A stretch of 64,000 bases of DNA from Rhodothermus bifroesti (GTDB taxonomy: Bacteria; Bacteroidota; Rhodothermia; Rhodothermales; Rhodothermaceae), in NCBI RefSeq assembly GCF_017908595.1, contig NZ_JAGKTL010000003.1:124001-188000 (forward strand), written 5' to 3'. Each line of letters begins with the position of its first letter. Position 1 is the stretch's first letter. The notes under the pieces are model-generated. The model had not been told where the DNA came from and ran no database searches. It saw only the letters and a list, made by a program, of their open reading frames with translations. The translations under genes and the position numbers were made by a program. Positions 63,018 through 64,000 of this stretch are shown here, one piece after another.

Positions 63018-63328
63018 CAGGATTCAGAAGACGGAGGGATTTCGCTACCTGGAAGCTCAGGGGGTGAAGGGGGACGGCGCTCGATAATCACGTCTACGTC
63101 GCTTACAAGCGCAGCAATTGCGCCTACTGCAGCCAATGTAGGGGCAAACAGTACAGCCGCTGCCGCACCACCTACGCCTACAGAAAGCGGAAACTCCAGC
63201 AACACCCGATCATCCTTTTTGAGAATCACCCTTCGGGCATTCCCTTCCTCAATAATCTCCTGAACGCGCTCGAGCAGTTGCGTGCCACGTACCCGAAATT
63301 TTTCAAACTGAGGGCTGGTTGTCTTCAT
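63017..63328 (-). CDS. DUF4342 domain protein
   Basis: Predicted 103-residue small protein. FEKFRVRGTQLLERVQEIIEEGNARRVIL, a DRVLLEFPLSVGVG strand and a hydrophobic glycine/alanine-rich segment (LFAPTLAAVGAIAALVSDVDV) match the DUF4342 family, whose members often contain a UBA-like start and an amphipathic membrane segment. The C-terminus is Pro-rich. The function is unknown. The Met at MKTTSPQFEKF was preferred over one 12 codons upstream. Confidence 0.82.
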   Translation of the reverse strand: MKTTSPQFEKFRVRGTQLLERVQEIIEEGNARRVILKKDDRVLLEFPLSVGVGGAAAAVLFAPTLAAVGAIAALVSDVDVIIERRPPSPPELPGSEIPPSSES

Positions 63329-63419
63329 CGCTTGATCAAAAAGGCGCCTCTTGCTTAGAGGCACAATACGTGCAGCCCTGCTTGAGGTTGCGCCTCTTTT
63401 GGAAAAGTTCGGTTACGAC

Positions 63420-63599
63420 TCAGTTGACCGTGGTATACTGTCGAAATTCAAACCAGAGCAGCATACCGATGTCGGTTGGACCTAAGGGACAGCCTGCCTG
63501 AGCATACGCCAGCCAAACGCGCCGGTAAAGCAGGTGTACATAACGCTGTAGCACTGGGGGCAATGCAGCTACTGCCCGGTGATCAAAGGTAAATTCCAT
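63420..63599 (-). CDS. Possible small protein of unknown function
   Basis: A 59-residue frame, MEFTFDHRAVAALPPVLQRY onward to a C-terminal LWFEFRQYTTVN, has plausible helical composition. It has no recognised motif and no clear Shine-Dalgarno. An in-frame ATG five codons upstream also exists. It lies upstream of the DUF4342 gene on the same strand. It could be spurious. Confidence 0.35.
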   Translation of the reverse strand: MEFTFDHRAVAALPPVLQRYVHLLYRRVWLAYAQAGCPLGPTDIGMLLWFEFRQYTTVN

Positions 63600-63614
63600 A
63601 AGTAAACGACGCAT

Positions 63615-64000
63615 TGCGTAACGACAAAGGAGTGATGTATAGGGAAGTGATCGACCAGAAAAGCCTTGTATTAAGGCCTAGATGGCACTTCTATGAGCCG
63701 CTTTTAGTCCATCTAAAGTAACCGCAGTTTATAAAAACTTTTAGGGGGAGCAAACCCTGGGCCCCATTGGAAAATATGCACGCTCTCTAAGCTAGGCTGC
63801 GTGCAGCAAGTGCAGATGAAATGCCTGGTCTCCGTAGGCTGTCGCTGGATAGCTGCATCCGATTGCAGGGTAGGGTTGTGCAGCGCGAAAGGTGTGTTTT
63901 GATGGCTCCCAGTATGCTTACGAGTGACGTTGCCTCTGGCCTGAAGCCTTGGAAACCTCGTGCCCCCTTGGCTATTATGTACCGTCTCTGTGATATAGCT
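63615..64000. other. Poorly coding tail of the window
   Basis: These 386 bases hold no convincing complete gene. A 6-base inverted repeat (GCACGC and GCGTGC) lies near 63780-63806. An open frame with an ATG at 63902 runs to the window end (MAPSMLTSDVASGLKPWKPR and beyond) and may be the 5' end of a gene, but 33 codons are too few to judge. No RNA gene is recognised. Confidence 0.4.
63902..64000 (+). CDS. Possible 5' end of an unknown gene cut by the window edge
   Basis: An ATG opens 33 codons without a stop up to the boundary. Composition is neutral and no motif is seen. It is listed only because it is the last open frame in the window; it has no support from a ribosome binding site or homology I can recall. 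Confidence 0.2.
   Translation, partial: MAPSMLTSDVASGLKPWKPRAPLAIMYRLCDIA

Noticed and set aside
1-64000. CRISPR array, insertion sequence or prophage
   Set aside because: No regularly spaced direct repeats were noticed, and no transposase, integrase or phage structural gene is recognisable among the genes.

Overview
The window looks like chromosomal DNA of a Gram-negative member of the Rhodothermota/Bacteroidota side of the tree, most likely a thermophilic Rhodothermus-like bacterium. The signs are a moderately high GC content, few strong Shine-Dalgarno sequences, a type III glutamine synthetase (GlnN) beside an Lrp/AsnC regulator, a miaB - sigma-54 activator - lptE - TPR block, TonB-dependent and other outer-membrane proteins, an exported GH3 beta-glucosidase, a split complex I locus and a small SRP RNA. 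This is family-level inference; no database search was possible. Coding density is high. I see no insertion sequence, prophage, CRISPR array or rRNA.

Layout. (1) 1-4.0 kb: the tail of an unknown gene, then a tight minus-strand trio with ATGA stop/start overlaps: an asparagine-synthase-like amide ligase without a glutaminase cysteine, a TIGR01210/RaSEA-like radical SAM protein and a flavin-halogenase-like oxidoreductase. This is the best candidate here for an undescribed pathway. (2) 4.2-10 kb: secreted GH3 enzyme, tRNA-Gln, an unknown gene coupled to ribD, and an HDOD signalling protein. (3) 10-19 kb: ribE, miaB, a sigma-54 activator without receiver domain, lptE, a TPR protein, anmK, thiL, then ribBA, yajC and the SRP RNA on the other strand. 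(4) 19-33.7 kb: priA, rpe, a stand-alone nuoH, a large S9 peptidase on the opposite strand, then nuoG-(unknown membrane gene)-nuoF-E-D-C-B-A. nuoI-N are not here. (5) 33.8-39.5 kb: purB, an ECF sigma factor, glnN with its probable Lrp-type regulator, a CAU tRNA and an exported PrxQ-type peroxiredoxin. (6) 39.6-46.4 kb: recG, tesB, a FabG-like SDR, an unknown lipoprotein, and a two-gene unit of a small exported Cys/His/Met-rich protein and a TonB receptor that carries the CxxxM...HxM copper-site pattern of OprC. (7) 46.5-56 kb: M20 peptidase, beta-CASP metallo-beta-lactamase, a giant FAD/4Fe-4S oxidoreductase, glutamate dehydrogenase and SppA. (8) 56-64 kb: unknown secreted protein, hrcA-grpE-dnaJ, a flavin reductase, a TIGR02757 protein, a threonine-dehydratase-like enzyme, an outer-membrane protein, a DUF4342 protein and a poorly coding tail.

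How they fit together: the window is mostly housekeeping (respiratory complex I, riboflavin/FMN supply, nitrogen assimilation through GlnN and glutamate dehydrogenase, heat shock, DNA repair and restart, envelope biogenesis). The accessory content is the amide-ligase/radical-SAM/flavoenzyme trio, the presumed copper-uptake pair, the GH3 enzyme and several secreted proteins of unknown function. Factor-independent terminators, mostly near-perfect GC hairpins between convergent genes, separate the transcription units.
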